Shown here in pieces: positions 43,063 through 54,550 of a stretch of DNA of 64,000 nt. The position numbers were made by a program, and so were the translations under genes. The DNA lies in assembly GCA_963575645.1 (NCBI GenBank), contig OY754473.1, positions 1,364,001-1,428,000 on the forward strand, given 5' to 3'. Below the pieces are notes generated by a model, which searched no databases, had not been told where the DNA came from, and was given only the letters and a program-made list of their open reading frames with translations. This DNA is from Xanthostigma xanthostigma (taxonomy: Eukaryota > Arthropoda > Insecta > Raphidioptera > Raphidiidae). Position 1 is the stretch's first letter. Each line of letters opens with the position of its first letter.

Positions 43063-44093
43063 TTGTACTGGCCTACATACATCAAGATTTACAATATTTA
43101 ATTTTCATTTAAATGTCAATTTGAAATAGACCAAGTCCAAATACAGTGGGTGCGACAAGGATAAGTGATGTGAAAACGATTTTTTTTTTGTTTTCATGTT
43201 GTCAAACTTGAGTATTATTTACATCTTTTAAATTCTAAACGGTAGCTTTTTACAAACAGTCTGTAGATATTTTAAATAATTGTTTTTTGAAACAAGAGAA
43301 CCGTCAGTTCCACAACTGTAATAAACAGATGAATGTAAGAGTTAAATGAAACATACAGTTATCTAACTGGTATCTTGCGGTTTTAATTATGTTCTATATA
43401 CGCTTCTACAATAGGATAAGAGGTAGCAACGTTTTTTTTTTTGTGTCTACGTAAAGCAAAATAATAAAAGGTCTTCCTATTCAAATCAAGGTCTCTCACT
43501 AATTCTATTAGAATAACTTTTTTTTCAAGAGATCTTTGTCATTATTTTTAATAATTTCTTTTTGTAAATTTTTTTTTATTAATTACCAATGAAGTATAAT
43601 TTATTTTTAATTTACAAATATACTATTATTTATATTTTGTTAAATTGCGTTCTTTTTTATTTTTCTTATGATCTACAGGGCGTTTATGTTTATTATTTAT
43701 TCTAAACGCCACAAAATAATAAAATTTTACCTTACGTATTCGCTTTAGAAAAACCGTCGCCAGCTCTCACACAACAGATTGTGCTTTGAGAATTCCCAAA
43801 GGAATGACAGGATATCAATTCCGATTTAGTATTTTATTTACGGATTCGGGAATGCGGGACGCTTTGTTTTGTTTTATTTTATTATTACTGGGAAATAATA
43901 CATTTTATTTTAAACAGAACATTTAAAAGTGCTTCCAAAGATAAATAATTTATCTTTTTTATATATATTTCATTTTAAAATTAAATCCGATATCATCATT
44001 TGAGATTTGACTTTAAAAACTCATTTTTATATAATCACCAACAGCGAGGGTGTATCGGGTCTAGCACCAATTCAATGTTTATTTTCTTATTTA
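43063..44093. other. No gene seen
   Basis: A/T-rich sequence with T-runs. No repeat or coding signal recognised. Confidence 0.5.
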
Positions 44094-44400
44094 CTAGCGG
44101 GTACCCATGGCTTCGCACGCGATTGAGATAAAACAACGTTATATAGCGTTTTTAATTTAATGTTGCTAATATATTTATAAAAATAAATTCCTATAACTGG
44201 GAGCATAAGGCCTTTACGAAAATTTTCGAGTCCTATGATTCTATCATTTGCCATATTTTTGACTTGAAATCAGGTAGTTCCTTGTTACATAACTTCTTCA
44301 CGAACAGTTCTTCTTCCAGATATTTTTGATTATCCCCTTTTACGATTATCCTGTGGGTTCCAATCCGATGCTCTCTTCGCTATGTCGTCATCTGTAATAT
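44094..44400 (-). mobile_element. Helitron-like 3' end fragment
   Basis: Minus strand GCGAAGCCATGGGTACCCG then CTAG, with host A on the plus-strand side (44093). The 5' end was not found, so the right boundary is a guess. Confidence 0.45.
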
Positions 44401-44422
44401 AATATTTAAATTTTATATATTA

Positions 44423-44575
44423 CTAGCGGTCCGTCCCGGTTTCACCCGGATGCAAAAGAACGAATTCATCTTAGTTTAACGAGATGAATGTTGTGTCCCA
44501 ATTTCATGATGATCGGAGCTAACGTTCAAAAGTTTTTTTCGGACACGCAAATTTTGATTTTGAGTTATATATAGA
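44423..44575 (-). mobile_element. 153-bp internally deleted Helitron
   Basis: Minus strand 5' TCTATATATAACTCAAAATC, 3' ATCCGGGTGAAACCGGGACG then GACCGCTAG. Host A at 44422 and T at 44576. The middle, GAACGTTAGCTCCGATCATC, equals the 3' part of the 14466/58158 family, so nearly all of the body including the tRNA part is deleted. Confidence 0.7.
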
Positions 44576-45092
44576 TTTTAAACTTATTTAAGACTTGATG
44601 GGGAAGCTAAGGAACTGTTCTGCACTCCGAAGCAGCACATGAAATGTCATCATCAGATATTCCCGCTGTGCAAGTTATAGCGTGTTATTTAGATCGGTTT
44701 TGAGCTGCATTTACCGCCAGCACATTTGTACAAATACGCATCTATCACTGTCATATGCTAGAAGTGTTCACTGAATCTATCTCATTCAGTCGACACATTT
44801 GCCAGCTTTCTCTCGGCGATAAGTATGTCGCACACACGGCTTGTGGCAGTAGTGACTAGTGTTACAGTGTATTGTAGTTTGTTGTCAGTAGTGTTTGAAA
44901 AAAGTTAACAAATTAAACATCATAAACATGAATGTGATTCATAATGTAACAAAACTGTTTTTGTCCATGGTGGAAAAATATTTATTTACAATAATAAATG
45001 TTTAACAAAACTGTAAAACACACAAACGAAAGCGTACTTCTTCAACTTAACAGAAATAATAACGTTAACAGAAATAAAATAACGACAGTTCC
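44576..45092. other. No gene seen
   Basis: Mixed composition; no recognised repeat or coding exon. Confidence 0.4.
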
Positions 45093-45526
45093 AAATAATA
45101 AAATAAAAGACTAAGTAACAGAGAATATAGAGTCACTAAATTAAGTACACAAGATATTTACAACACACAAACACAACAAAGTTTATCAGCACACTTTTCT
45201 ATTGACTCGACTATTTACAAAAAGTTATTTATGTAAAACCAGATTTATATAACTGCACGTATTTATGTCACAACGCACTGGCACTGTATAAACACATGAA
45301 CGCCTCACGAACAACTGACCCTTGCCAATCACTCCGCTCGCATTTTATAGCTTCTTCCCCTGCCTATCGAAGGTTCTGAACGCATCTCGACCTTTTCTTA
45401 CATGCATTGCATTCTCCAGGCGATTCTAAAAAGGTCTGCTTTTTACCTGCTTTCGATTGTTATTATTGTCGTGATCTGGAACATTCTATGGAGTCCATAG
45501 TCGTCCCAACAGGGGCGTGCAACAAT
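45093..45526 (-). mobile_element. Solo-LTR-like sequence, copy 2
   Basis: Homologous to 34905-35394 over the whole length (AGACTAAGTAACAGAGAATA, CACTCCGCTCGCATTTTATA, CCATAGTCGTCCCAACAGGG). TATA-type box on minus at 45343-45349. Both copies share the outer limits AAATAATAAAA and GCAACAAT. Confidence 0.6.
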
Positions 45527-46689
45527 AATTTACTAGTCCGTGTTAGGAGGTACATCAGGATGATCATGCAGAACAGGCAATTAAAATGTTCATTCGCCGC
45601 CACTGACAATAAGTATTATTCTTTATTTAATAAAATACATTTTGATTGCTTGCTTGATTCCAATTTTACGAACGCGATAAATTAGAATATATCAATGTTA
45701 TTTTTTTAATAAAACTTTAGACATTTCAAATACGAACAATAGAGGGCTTTTGACGTGAATACAAAACGAGAACTGGATCATATTTTATCTAAAAAACAAA
45801 ATGAAATAAACTGTCAAATCTGAAACGCGGCCAGATATAACATTTTTCAAAACTTTTATTTAATATATTTCCCTTTTGAGAGAAGCACGTATGTAGATAT
45901 AAATATAATTTAATTTTGATATTTTCTGGGTCACGCAGAGGTCAGCAACCATCTTGAGTGATGTAGTGGACGTGAGAGCGGTACCAACTCAACGAGCAGA
46001 AAGAAACTGAACTTTATTAAATACATCTCCCATATCGCTTTGTCTACAGAGGATATCTGATGTGACATTGATATATTATATACGTATTCTTTTGAAACGC
46101 ACCGGGACGACGCAGTGTTGCCAAACTTGACAACACAAAGTACCCATACATTTACAGAATTGCCAACACTGATAAATTATTATTATTGAAATGCATACGC
46201 GACACCAAGCTGGTCTAAAATGTTTTCATCCTAAATATAATTAAATGCATTTGTTCTCTCTTTGTATGTCCAGTAGGGTGATTAAAAAAAAAAGGTTTGC
46301 ACTCCGGGAGTGCCGGAAGAAGTGAAAACTTGAATATTAACTTCTGACGAATTTTCGATCAGAATGGTTTGTATCATAGATTGCATTTTTATGTACGTAC
46401 GATATTTCAACGCTAGATGTCTAACGTTGTATAAATTAGAGAGTTTTCTCGCTCACCTAGTTCTTACTTTACCTGACGCCTGACGCGAGTTTAACATTTT
46501 TTACCCATTACAAAAAAAGTGTACAACGCCGCTAAAGAAGTTTTCACTTCAAAAATATTTTTTTTCTTTCTGCTCTTACCCTCTCAAATGTTTCTATTTA
46601 ATTTAAAAATTTCCTCACGAAAAATGGGCGCTGTAGCTCAACTCTAAGTCAGACTGATTTTTCTAAAGGGCCATTTATAGGATTTAGGG
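45527..46689. other. No gene seen
   Basis: AT-rich. GCCGCTAAAGAAGTTTTCAC near 46530 is a fragment of the repeat at 49015-49125 and 63830-63955. Confidence 0.4.
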
Positions 46690-47725
46690 CGTGTTAGCGG
46701 GCCAGACTCTAAATTAAAAACTAAAACACGTACTAAATTAAAATCTTTATTTAATTACTTTAAATCAATTTTCATATAAAGGTAATAAAAAGGGTAAATT
46801 ATCTTGAGCAGGGCCCTCGTAAGGCCTCATGCCGCCCGCGTGCGAATTCATAATTGATGCCCCTTATTGGGGATAGAAGTAAACTGTTCTCTACAAAAAC
46901 AGTTTACTCCGTGCGATTTTTCACGGCGTTCTTCTCCTGCCGTACTTATGAATGAGAGAAAAATTTAGTGTCACCGCTGAGCTGAGAGAATTCATTAAAT
47001 CAAAATAATCATTAGTTTATCAATTAGGAAAAATGAATACCAGTGCAATCAATAAAAACATAAATACCAACTAACCATTACGACTGAATGTGAATCCCCT
47101 GGAATTAACTTGCAATTTTTTCCGTACTACACTCACATGAGGGAAAGAATATATTATCAATTATATCATTCAGGTGCACAAGTCTTACGTAAAAAAAGTA
47201 TTTGTTGATTAAAAAATACTTTACTTCACTCGCACTCTTGCAGGAATCGACAGGAAAATTCATGATATAAACATACGCGGGAGTCTCCCGATAGGGGCGC
47301 CCTGTCTACGCGCTGATGTGAATTAACTATCGAATCGAAAACTGCGCGCGAAATATTTCGAATTCGAATTTCATTAAAAAATAAATAACTACTCGTAAGA
47401 GTTTTCACGCAGAATTGAGTATGCAAATAAAATTGATATAGTTATATATTTTTTCTATACAGTACAAAAAACATAACACAACTAGGCCATTTGCCGCCAC
47501 TTGAATGTGCCGCCCGCGTGCATCGCACACATCGCACTCTGGGGCGCGAGGGCCCTGATCTTGAGCTTGAGGATCCAGACACGTGAGGTCTCTTATTTTT
47601 GATAAACTCAATGATGTCAGGTGTCTAAAATCCTCACTGGATAGATATTCTGGTCCTGGGCCCTATTGAGATGTCTTGAGGGCCATTTGCGGCCCGCGGG
47701 CCATATCTTTGACATCACAGCTGCT
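46690..47725 (-). mobile_element. hAT-type remnant interrupted by another hAT element
   Basis: Minus strand from GATGTCAAAGATATGGCCCG (47717) to 46690, matching 51788-51975 (GGACGATCCTTAAGCTC-like block, TCCTCACTGGATAG, AAAGGTAATAAAAAGGG). The GCGGCCCGCGGGCC-type terminus resembles hAT ends I know from several animals. Split by 46809-47557. Confidence 0.6.
46809..47557. mobile_element. hAT element, 749 bp, 8-bp duplication
   Basis: ATCTTGAG at 46801-46808 and 47558-47565. The ends are CAGGGCCCTCGTAAGGC and, reversed, CAGGGCCCTCGCGCCCC. The relative at 51788 reads through the target once (CTCAAGAT), confirming insertion. No transposase coding was recognised inside. Confidence 0.9.
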
Positions 47726-48354
47726 ATAAAGGAATCTACCGTGTATGTACAAAAATAACAAGTTGAAGCCACGAATAAAACGGTTTATTTTAATGAAAAA
47801 AAACATTAAAAAAATCTGATAGGGAATTATTAATGCGACTGTCATATTGCATCGAGAAACATCAAATCAAAAGAGCGCATCCATTCATGTCATCGTCTTT
47901 TGTTTACGTTCATTTGTTGTGACAGCCAGTCAGACGGAGTGAGAGAGAAAAAGCGCGCGAGGTAATAGCGACAACTGCGTTGCTCCCCCCCTCCTCGTTC
48001 GAAGACAAGGGGGGGACTTGTCCCGAGGGTGAGTTTGATCAATTTCACATAAAATATAGTTCAATATGCGATCGACTATTAAAGAAACTGAATGAATAAA
48101 AATGTCATTAATTTTGACATTTTTTATCGGGTTCGTGCCTTTTAATGCAACCGACGCTGAGGGACGCCGACGTTCTTCTGTTAGCGATGTTCACTTTGTT
48201 GAACTGACAGAAAACTGTACAATATCGAACTGCTATTTATTCTCTACTTTTTATACAAGGTGTTCACGCGGGAACGTTTCAATGTTTCGCCTTTTTTTGA
48301 GTCAGAAAGTGGACACCTACGGGGGTTGGATAATAATGTTCGATATTAGAACTA
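47726..48354. other. GC-rich patch, possible regulatory or first-exon sequence
   Basis: 47930-48030 contains GAGAGAGAAAAAGCGCGCGAG and C/G runs, then GAGGGTGAGTTTG, which would serve as a splice donor. There is no accompanying open frame of known type; the frame 48102-48374 is not recognised. Confidence 0.3.
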
Positions 48355-48735
48355 ATCTAACTAATATAATATAAGGCTGATGAGTTTGTTTGTTTGGTTG
48401 TACGCGCTAATCTCAGAAACTACTGGTTCGAATTGAATTTTTTTTTTGGATAGCCCATTTATCGAGGAAGGCTATAGGCTATATAATATCACGCTACGAC
48501 CAATAGGAGCGGAGCATCAATGTATATTAAAAATAGCTTCTATTCAGGTGAAATGCCGTAACTACATATATCAATATTAGGTCGTGCAATCACAAGCCCG
48601 GCTAGGTTAGTCGGTAGTGCATGCGACTGTTATAATATCAGGGTCGTGGGTTCGAGCCCCACGTTGGGCGAATATATTTTTATTTTTTTTTATTTTCCAC
48701 ATTGCTTTCTTCTAAGGCTTACATTTTTTCTGAGC
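48355..48735 (+). mobile_element. tRNA-Lys-bearing Helitron, copy 2 (3' truncated)
   Basis: Has GTTTGTTTGGTTGTACGCGC, TAGCCCATTTATCGAGGAAG, the tRNA-like block 48596-48670 and the following TATTTTCCACATTGCTTTCT, then homology ends. The hairpin/CTAG terminus is missing. Confidence 0.65.
48596..48670 (+). tRNA. tRNA-Lys-derived pseudogene, copy 2
   Basis: The T-arm GGTCGTGGGTTCGAGCCCCA and acceptor GCCCGGC/GTTGGGC are as in true tRNA-Lys, but the D-arm reads TAGGTTAGTCGGTAGTGC and the anticodon loop is TGTTATAA, so it is not functional. Confidence 0.7.
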
Positions 48736-48819
48736 TCTCGTTGGATCTTAAGCGCAAATATTTATGAATTAATATTATTTAGCTCTGCAAGTTAAGTAGG
48801 TTTACAAAACTTTTTTATC

Positions 48820-48998
48820 ACCCGATAGCGCCACTGGCAAGTAAAGTATGTGTCTTAGACTCTTTCCTTGTCTAAGGTATGTGTCATTCTATTGTTAGTA
48901 CCTACTGCTCATATTTTCGGCCACCTGATAGCGGCACTAGCCAGTGAAGTATTTGTTTCGGCCACCCGATGCCGCTACTAGCCAGTGAAGTATTTGTC
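48820..48998. repeat. 38-bp direct repeats
   Basis: GGCCACCYGATRSCGSYACT then AGCCAGTGAAGTATTTGT at 48921 and 48960, with a diverged third unit at 48826. Confidence 0.7.
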
Positions 48999-49014
48999 AT
49001 CCAAATCACCGTTC

Positions 49015-49125
49015 GCGTCAACTTCCGTTCGCCTCGCCCGATCACACTTTTCGTAAACGCTCTCGTCACGCATTCACCAGCTTACTCCCCAAGACAAGCG
49101 TGCCTAAAGAAGTTTTACTTCAAAA
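49015..49125 (-). repeat. Dispersed 'AGTTTTACTTC' repeat, copy 1
   Basis: Reverse complement of 63830-63955 (CAGCTTACTCCCC, GTGCCTAAAGAAGTTTTACT, TTCCGTTCGCCTCG). Class unknown. Confidence 0.6.
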
Positions 49126-49736
49126 AATATCGTTGAGCATTCGGCTCTCGGCGAAACAACACGAAAGCGGTGTCAAGCAGTTTTACATATGCATGACGTC
49201 AAACTGACAGGAATACAAAGAAGATGTTGTTCAAGGTGTTCGAAGAAGGGAGGGGGAGGCGGAGTGCAAGGCAAGGGCGAAGCCCGTTATCGCGGTCCTG
49301 TAGACATATTAAAACGGTTGAACACAGTGAGGTTCAACCACAACTTGTACGGCGGTGATCAATAGAGAAAACATACCGTGAATGTGTTGGTGTGTGTTTG
49401 TAAGTATGTACAGCCGACGGGAAATAAGTGCCATCTATTACACGCTGATAACATCGTAATTGACTTGCGTTCCCCCCCTACCGCTCCACCCGCACGCCGC
49501 TATGACGAACGATTTGCACCCTTAAACACTTTGGTTATACACTTGAATGCGTATATCGGATGTTCGGAAAACAGTATTAATACAATCGACTTCGTTAGTT
49601 GTTCACGCGGAAGAAAAAGAGGTGCGTCAATTCGGGAACACACGACGGAAAGTACACTGCAAATCTAGGCGTGTTACAAACTGTGTTATTTCAACGCGTG
49701 TAAGCGTGTTTATTCTTTTTACCGTGTTAAAAAATA
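49126..49736. other. No gene proven; GC-rich stretch
   Basis: 49240-49520 is relatively GC-rich and has frames of 96 and 73 codons (49378-49668, 49547-49768), which have no recognisable domain and no support from splice or start context. Confidence 0.3.
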
Positions 49737-50325
49737 CTAGAGTGACCTGTGCGAATTATTCGCACTAAATAAGTATAATAATTATCACTTTACAAAATTA
49801 TTTTTTAAATATGATTGCAGGTATTCAATTCGTTTCTAATTTTGCACACTACTTATAACGTTCTTCTTTTTGTTGTATTACAATATGAAGCTCAGATGAC
49901 AGATCGAAGAAATATTTTACTAAAATTGTCATATAGAGGCGCAAGTAGCAAAAGCGTTGAGCTAAGCCGTCAGATGGCATCATGCAGCATTGCTGTGACG
50001 TTGTTCAGCGTTGCTCGCTGTTTCAAAATTAAAGCCGTCAGATGGCTGTATGCAGTATTGTGTCTGTTGTATAATTACAATATGAAGGTCAGATGACAGA
50101 TCGAAGTGTTGACGTTGTTTCAAAATTAAAGCCGTCAGATGGCAGACGTTGTTCAGCGTTGCTGTATTTTAATTAGTTTACGAAAACAAAAGCAATAATA
50201 ATATTTTTTAGTTGTCGATGTCAGTAGAAAGCAATTATCTATAAAATGATATATAATTTATGTGGAGAAATTGTGAGGTTTTTTCTAAAAATGGAGGCAA
50301 ACATCTTAAAGCGTATTATATATGA
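49737..50325 (-). mobile_element. Nonautonomous Helitron family H, copy 5 (complete)
   Basis: Minus strand 5' TCATATATAATACGCTTTAA, 3' hairpin GTGCGAATAATTCGCAC, AGGTCACT, CTAG. Host A (49736) and T (50326). Nearly identical to copy 4, so both moved recently. Confidence 0.9.
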
Positions 50326-50626
50326 TGATTTTAGTACACGACGTGTTATATCGACACATGTAATATGCAATATTAACACAGTTATATGTGTTAGAATCAA
50401 ACACATTTAGTGACACAGCACGAGAATAACACACTTACTACTAAAACATAGATAGGTGTGTTGAAAGAACACGTGTAAGTTCATTTTACACTTAAGTGTG
50501 GCTTTAGAATGGAGAAACTTGAAGTAACACGTGTTCAAGTCAGCATAAATATACTTTTTGAAAAATAAATAATTTATTTTTTTTTATTTTTAAGATGATA
50601 GAAATTTAATAAATAACTAATACTAC
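50326..50626. other. No gene seen; repeated ACACGTGT-like words
   Basis: GTGTTA/TAACAC and ACACGTGT motifs recur at 50339-50550 in both orientations, giving many short palindromes. Confidence 0.4.
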
Positions 50627-51280
50627 TTTTACCCTACCAAACCACAAGTGGGAAATATTATACTAGTTTAGGTCAAAAATCACTTTTCAAAATTTTTCAA
50701 TATCTTTTCGTTTTGAGGTCGCCCGAATCCAAAAAACATATTTTTGGAAAAACTCTGTGCGTCTGTTTGTCTGTGAACACGACACAGGTCAAACTGATGA
50801 TCGGATTGAAACCAAATTTTGGGAGGATGTTTGGTATGCAAATATGAAGAGCCCTATTGTTTTTGGGGAAAATCGGCGCATGCGCAGAAGAGATATATGC
50901 TATACCTAATGGAGTTTTTTATATAATAATGGTATACTTTTCATAACTATTTCTATTTTTCAAGAAAGTTTCGTTAAAAAATGTTTTTTCTAAGATTTAT
51001 AGTTTCGGAAATATTTTGAAAATAAAAAAAAAATCAGCCGCTCTTTTGTTTTATGGATCTGGCAGAAATAAACTAGTTAAGCATGCTTTGATTAATTTTT
51101 ACATGACGTAGAACATATTGTGTAGGTAACCATGGCAACGAATAGCAAATATCATGTTGAATATTAGCCATTACCCGCGTCACCTCACGCGATATCAGAA
51201 ATTTTATTTTCTTTATTATAATTAAATGTTAACATTTTTGAAGTTGGAATGGTCCCGTCGCCCAATTGTCTGGAATTTTT
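50627..51280 (-). mobile_element. Retroelement family D, full copy
   Basis: Tail (in minus polarity) at 50627-50660, slightly decayed (ATTTCCCACTTGTGGTTTGG). Body identical in order to 27145-27815, ending CCCGTCGCCCAATTGTCTGG. Confidence 0.75.
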
Positions 51281-51787
51281 TATTAATATCAAACAAGAAT
51301 ACTCACGAAGGAAGGTGTGAAGCAAAATATTAATTCCCAAACTAATTTTACAAATTCGTTTTCAAAAAGTATTTCTAAATTTTAACTTTTAGCCAGATAT
51401 TCGTATTATTTCCAGCTTTATTTTTTATTATTATGATTCTGGAGAAGGGTAATTACCCTTTTTACCCCCCCCCCATCTATCTACGCTAGTATCTTATAAT
51501 ATTTGCAGCATTAAAGCATCTCGGTTTCTTAAATTTGATGATATGCAACTCGCATGACGTCATCATTTGAACATTAGACAAACGAATAACGATGACGTTA
51601 CAATCGCACAACTAAATCACAGTCATAAGTAAATTTACACCGGTTAAGTAAACAGAATTTGCTCCAAGTGGAGCGTCGTCCGGCAAACGAGCCGTGTTAT
51701 TAATTCACAATGCACAGTGGTGGCGTCGCGGCGCAACAGATCGAAACAATGCATAGACTAAATTTTCCCATATTATGTTTATATATA
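51281..51787. other. No gene seen
   Basis: AT-rich with a C-run at 51467-51475. The 51700-51940 frames overlap the hAT remnant and are not genes. Confidence 0.4.
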
Positions 51788-51975
51788 GCAATGATGTCAA
51801 AGATACGGCCCCCGGGCCGCATCCGGCCCTCAAGCCATCTCAATACGGCCCGCGACCAGAATCTGTCCAGTGAGGATTTTAGAGACCTAACATCAATGAG
51901 CTTATCAAAAACAAGAGATCTCAAGTGTCGGGATCCTTAAGCTCAAGATAATTTAGGTGCCCTTTTTATTACCTT
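51788..51975 (+). mobile_element. hAT-type remnant, end fragment
   Basis: Starts ATGATGTCAAAGATACGGCC and matches 46690-47725 in reverse complement; it has the un-inserted version of the target used by the element at 46809. Confidence 0.6.
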
Positions 51976-52028
51976 TATATATGAAGTATTATTTAAACTA
52001 GATATATAAAGAGTTTAATTTAGTAGTA

Positions 52029-52339
52029 CCTGGGTGACCGAGCTTTGCTCGGAAAGTTAAATAAAATACTGATATGCTCATTCTTTGTATAAAATTCCAA
52101 AAGCTACTTACAATATTTAAGTATTTTCATACGTCAAAAAATTGATTTTTATAATGATAAAATTTGTAAGAAAACGATTTTTTCGAGAGATGAGATCTAG
52201 CTAAAACGATTTTTTGCCCCCTAAAATCCCTTTTCAGTAAATTTCATCCAAATCGTTAGGGCCGTTTTCGAGAAAATATTTAGGGACATAGGTAGGTACA
52301 TAGGTAGATACAAGATTAGCTCGTTTAATAATATAGGGA
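52029..52339 (-). mobile_element. Helitron-like fragment with CCGAGC hairpin
   Basis: Plus-strand GACCGAGCTTTGCTCGGAAAG gives a 6-bp terminal hairpin. The far end reads ATTAGCTCGTTTAATAATATAGG, in keeping with the AT-rich 5' starts of local Helitrons. AAATTTCATCCAAATCGTTAG is generic repeat text. The CTAG end is not preserved. Confidence 0.4.
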
Positions 52340-52439
52340 TGTGTCTGACACCCCTGTTATATAGGCATTTTTGTGTGATATTGCAAGTGTGCCGTCACAC
52401 GTCAAACCATCATGGCTGGTTGCGTTTTTTGACATGATA

Positions 52440-53388
52440 CAGCTCAAACGGATTGAAACCAAATTTTGGGAGGATGTTTGGTTTGCAAATATAAAAAGCG
52501 CTATTGTTTTTGGGGAAAATCGGCGTATGCGCAGACGAGATATACCTATGCTATAACGGTATTTTTATGTAATAATGGTGTACCTTTCATGAAGGTTTAT
52601 TATTCTATTTTTTTTTTCTGGAAAGTTTCATTAAACATTTTTTTTAATCTTTATAGTTTTGGAAATATTTTGAAAATAAAAAAATCTAGCTGTTCTTTTG
52701 TTCTGTAAATCTGTCAGAAATAGACTAGTTAAGTATGCTTTGAATTATTTTTACACGACGTAGAATATATTATGCAGATAACCATGACAACGAATAGCAA
52801 ATATCATATTGAATACTAGCCGTTGCCTGCGTCACCTTACGCATGATCAGAAATTTTATTTTCTTTATTATACCATATCAAATGTCAATATTTTTGAAGC
52901 TGGAATGGTCCCATCGCCCACTAGGGTATATGCATGTGACATATTTAGTTTAAATGTTATTTTTTGTAATCTTTTTTACAATTGATTAAACTCTAAATAG
53001 TTTTTTCATTTTAAATTTTTGCTGAATAATAAATATTAATTAAACAAAAATGCAATAAATACGCGCGAAATATAAAATATTAAAACGCAATGCTATTGAT
53101 TTGACGTAAACATATGGTTGCCATAGAATTATTGCCTCTTTTTCAATACAAAATTTAAACAAAATTGTTGACATGTTATACTTATGACGTCACAGATCTC
53201 CCACGCAAAAATGACGCGTTTAAATAATTAAAATAGCTTGCCCAAAAAGAATAATTATTTTTTAATTCTATAAGAATGTTTAAATGAATGATTTTATGTG
53301 TTTGATAACTTTTATTATGAAAATTGGATAATTGGTTTTAAATATTTTCAAAAATTGTGCATATACCTACCCTATTGGCTGGAATTTT
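52440..53388 (-). mobile_element. Retroelement family D, copy lacking the tail and split by a MITE
   Basis: Homology begins at CAGCTCAAACGGATTGAAAC, runs to CCCATCGCCCA (52920) and resumes at TTGGCTGGAATTTTTTTC (53375-53392). The gap is the MITE at 52924-53372. Confidence 0.7.
52924..53372. mobile_element. MITE with GGGTATATGCA ends, TA duplication, 449 bp
   Basis: TA at 52922-52923 and 53373-53374. The left end is GGGTATATGCATGTG and the right end, reversed, GGGTAGGTATATGCACA. It interrupts the family D copy at a position where other copies read GCCCAATTGG. Confidence 0.75.
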
Positions 53389-54039
53389 TTTCTATGTTCG
53401 GTTTCATGTGATTCTAAATAAATGAATACACTATAGCGAAAAGAATATGCGTCGCCATGTCCCCGACTCGACGTTACGCCACTGATATCACTCGGTGCAC
53501 CGCAAGCACAGTTGAGTGAGGTGTGTTTACAGTGGATATGGTTGAAGGTTTGTGTGCGCACTAAATAACGTACAATACACTAGTATAGTGTTAGTGCATA
53601 TAGTGTAACTTACACTGGCCGACCTATACCTACGCAGGGCCGGTGCTTACAAAACCTACTGAGTATGGAGGGTAGAGGTAAGGAGGACGATCTTATATGG
53701 GAAATAAGTTGAAAATGTGGCCATTAAAATGCTGTCAATAACAGTTCAAAAATTGTTCGGATTGGCGCTAGCGCTGCATCCGAGTAAAAATGAATTTAGC
53801 AGTGGTTTATCCTACATAGGTAGCAGTTATAAACGAATTGAAATGAGCTGAGTTGGAAAATTTAGTATTTGTAATGATTAGAGTCGTTTATAATATACTG
53901 CTGTGAGAATTTTTTAGTACGATAGAAAAGTAAACGAGAAAAAAAGAATTTCCGCTTTTTTATGACGCACTTTTCTAAATACAAATAAATACGTATCCTC
54001 AACTGCAAAGTAGTAAAAAAAAATTCTGGTCTGCACAGC
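53389..54039. other. No gene seen
   Basis: GC-richer at 53450-53560. The frame at 53367-53561 is a shadow running into the family D end. Confidence 0.4.
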
Positions 54040-54180
54040 TACAGCATGAGTTCTGCCCTAGCACTGGCATCGCCAAGTTGGGCAGGAAACATTTCACTAT
54101 AAAGCTATTGTGAACAATTTGTATTTGTATATTTTGTATTAATTGTATTTAATTAAATTAAATAAATAATAATACATAAA
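54040..54180 (+). repeat. LINE-type 3' tail fragment, copy 2
   Basis: GAGTTCTGCCCTAGCACTGG then CATCGCCAAGTTGGGCAGG, with an AAATAAATAATAAT tail. Pairs with 100-205. Confidence 0.5.
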
Positions 54181-54219
54181 AACTTTTCGAAAGTAAAACA
54201 AAAAACAATATGATATAAA

Positions 54220-54550
54220 ATTAATGTTTGATTTAGATGTCTTTTTAGGCGCGATCCAAGCTTCAGCTGGAAGCGCCTTATATGTACCTACTCGCTTTGT
54301 CTGTGAATCTGTGAATCACGCTTTTTGTATTTAACGTACAGCCCAAACGCCTTAACCAATTTTAAAAAACTTTTTTTTGTTCGATTCGTCTCCGGGTAAC
54401 TTAAATCCTAACGTTGTCCGATTTTTCAATTTTGACCCCAGAGAGGAGCAGTAAAGAAAAAACGAAGCTTTTCGCTTATAACTCACTCAATTTAAATCAG
54501 ATCGGTTCGAAACCTGTCTTAAACGAAAGACGAGAAATTTTACATAAATC
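54220..54550. repeat. Fragment shared with the TTGGTTG element interior
   Basis: CTCAATTTAAATCAGATCGG and CTTAAACGAAAGACGAGAAA match, in reverse complement, the interior of 33346-34055 (33830-33895) and 60106-60763. Confidence 0.5.
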
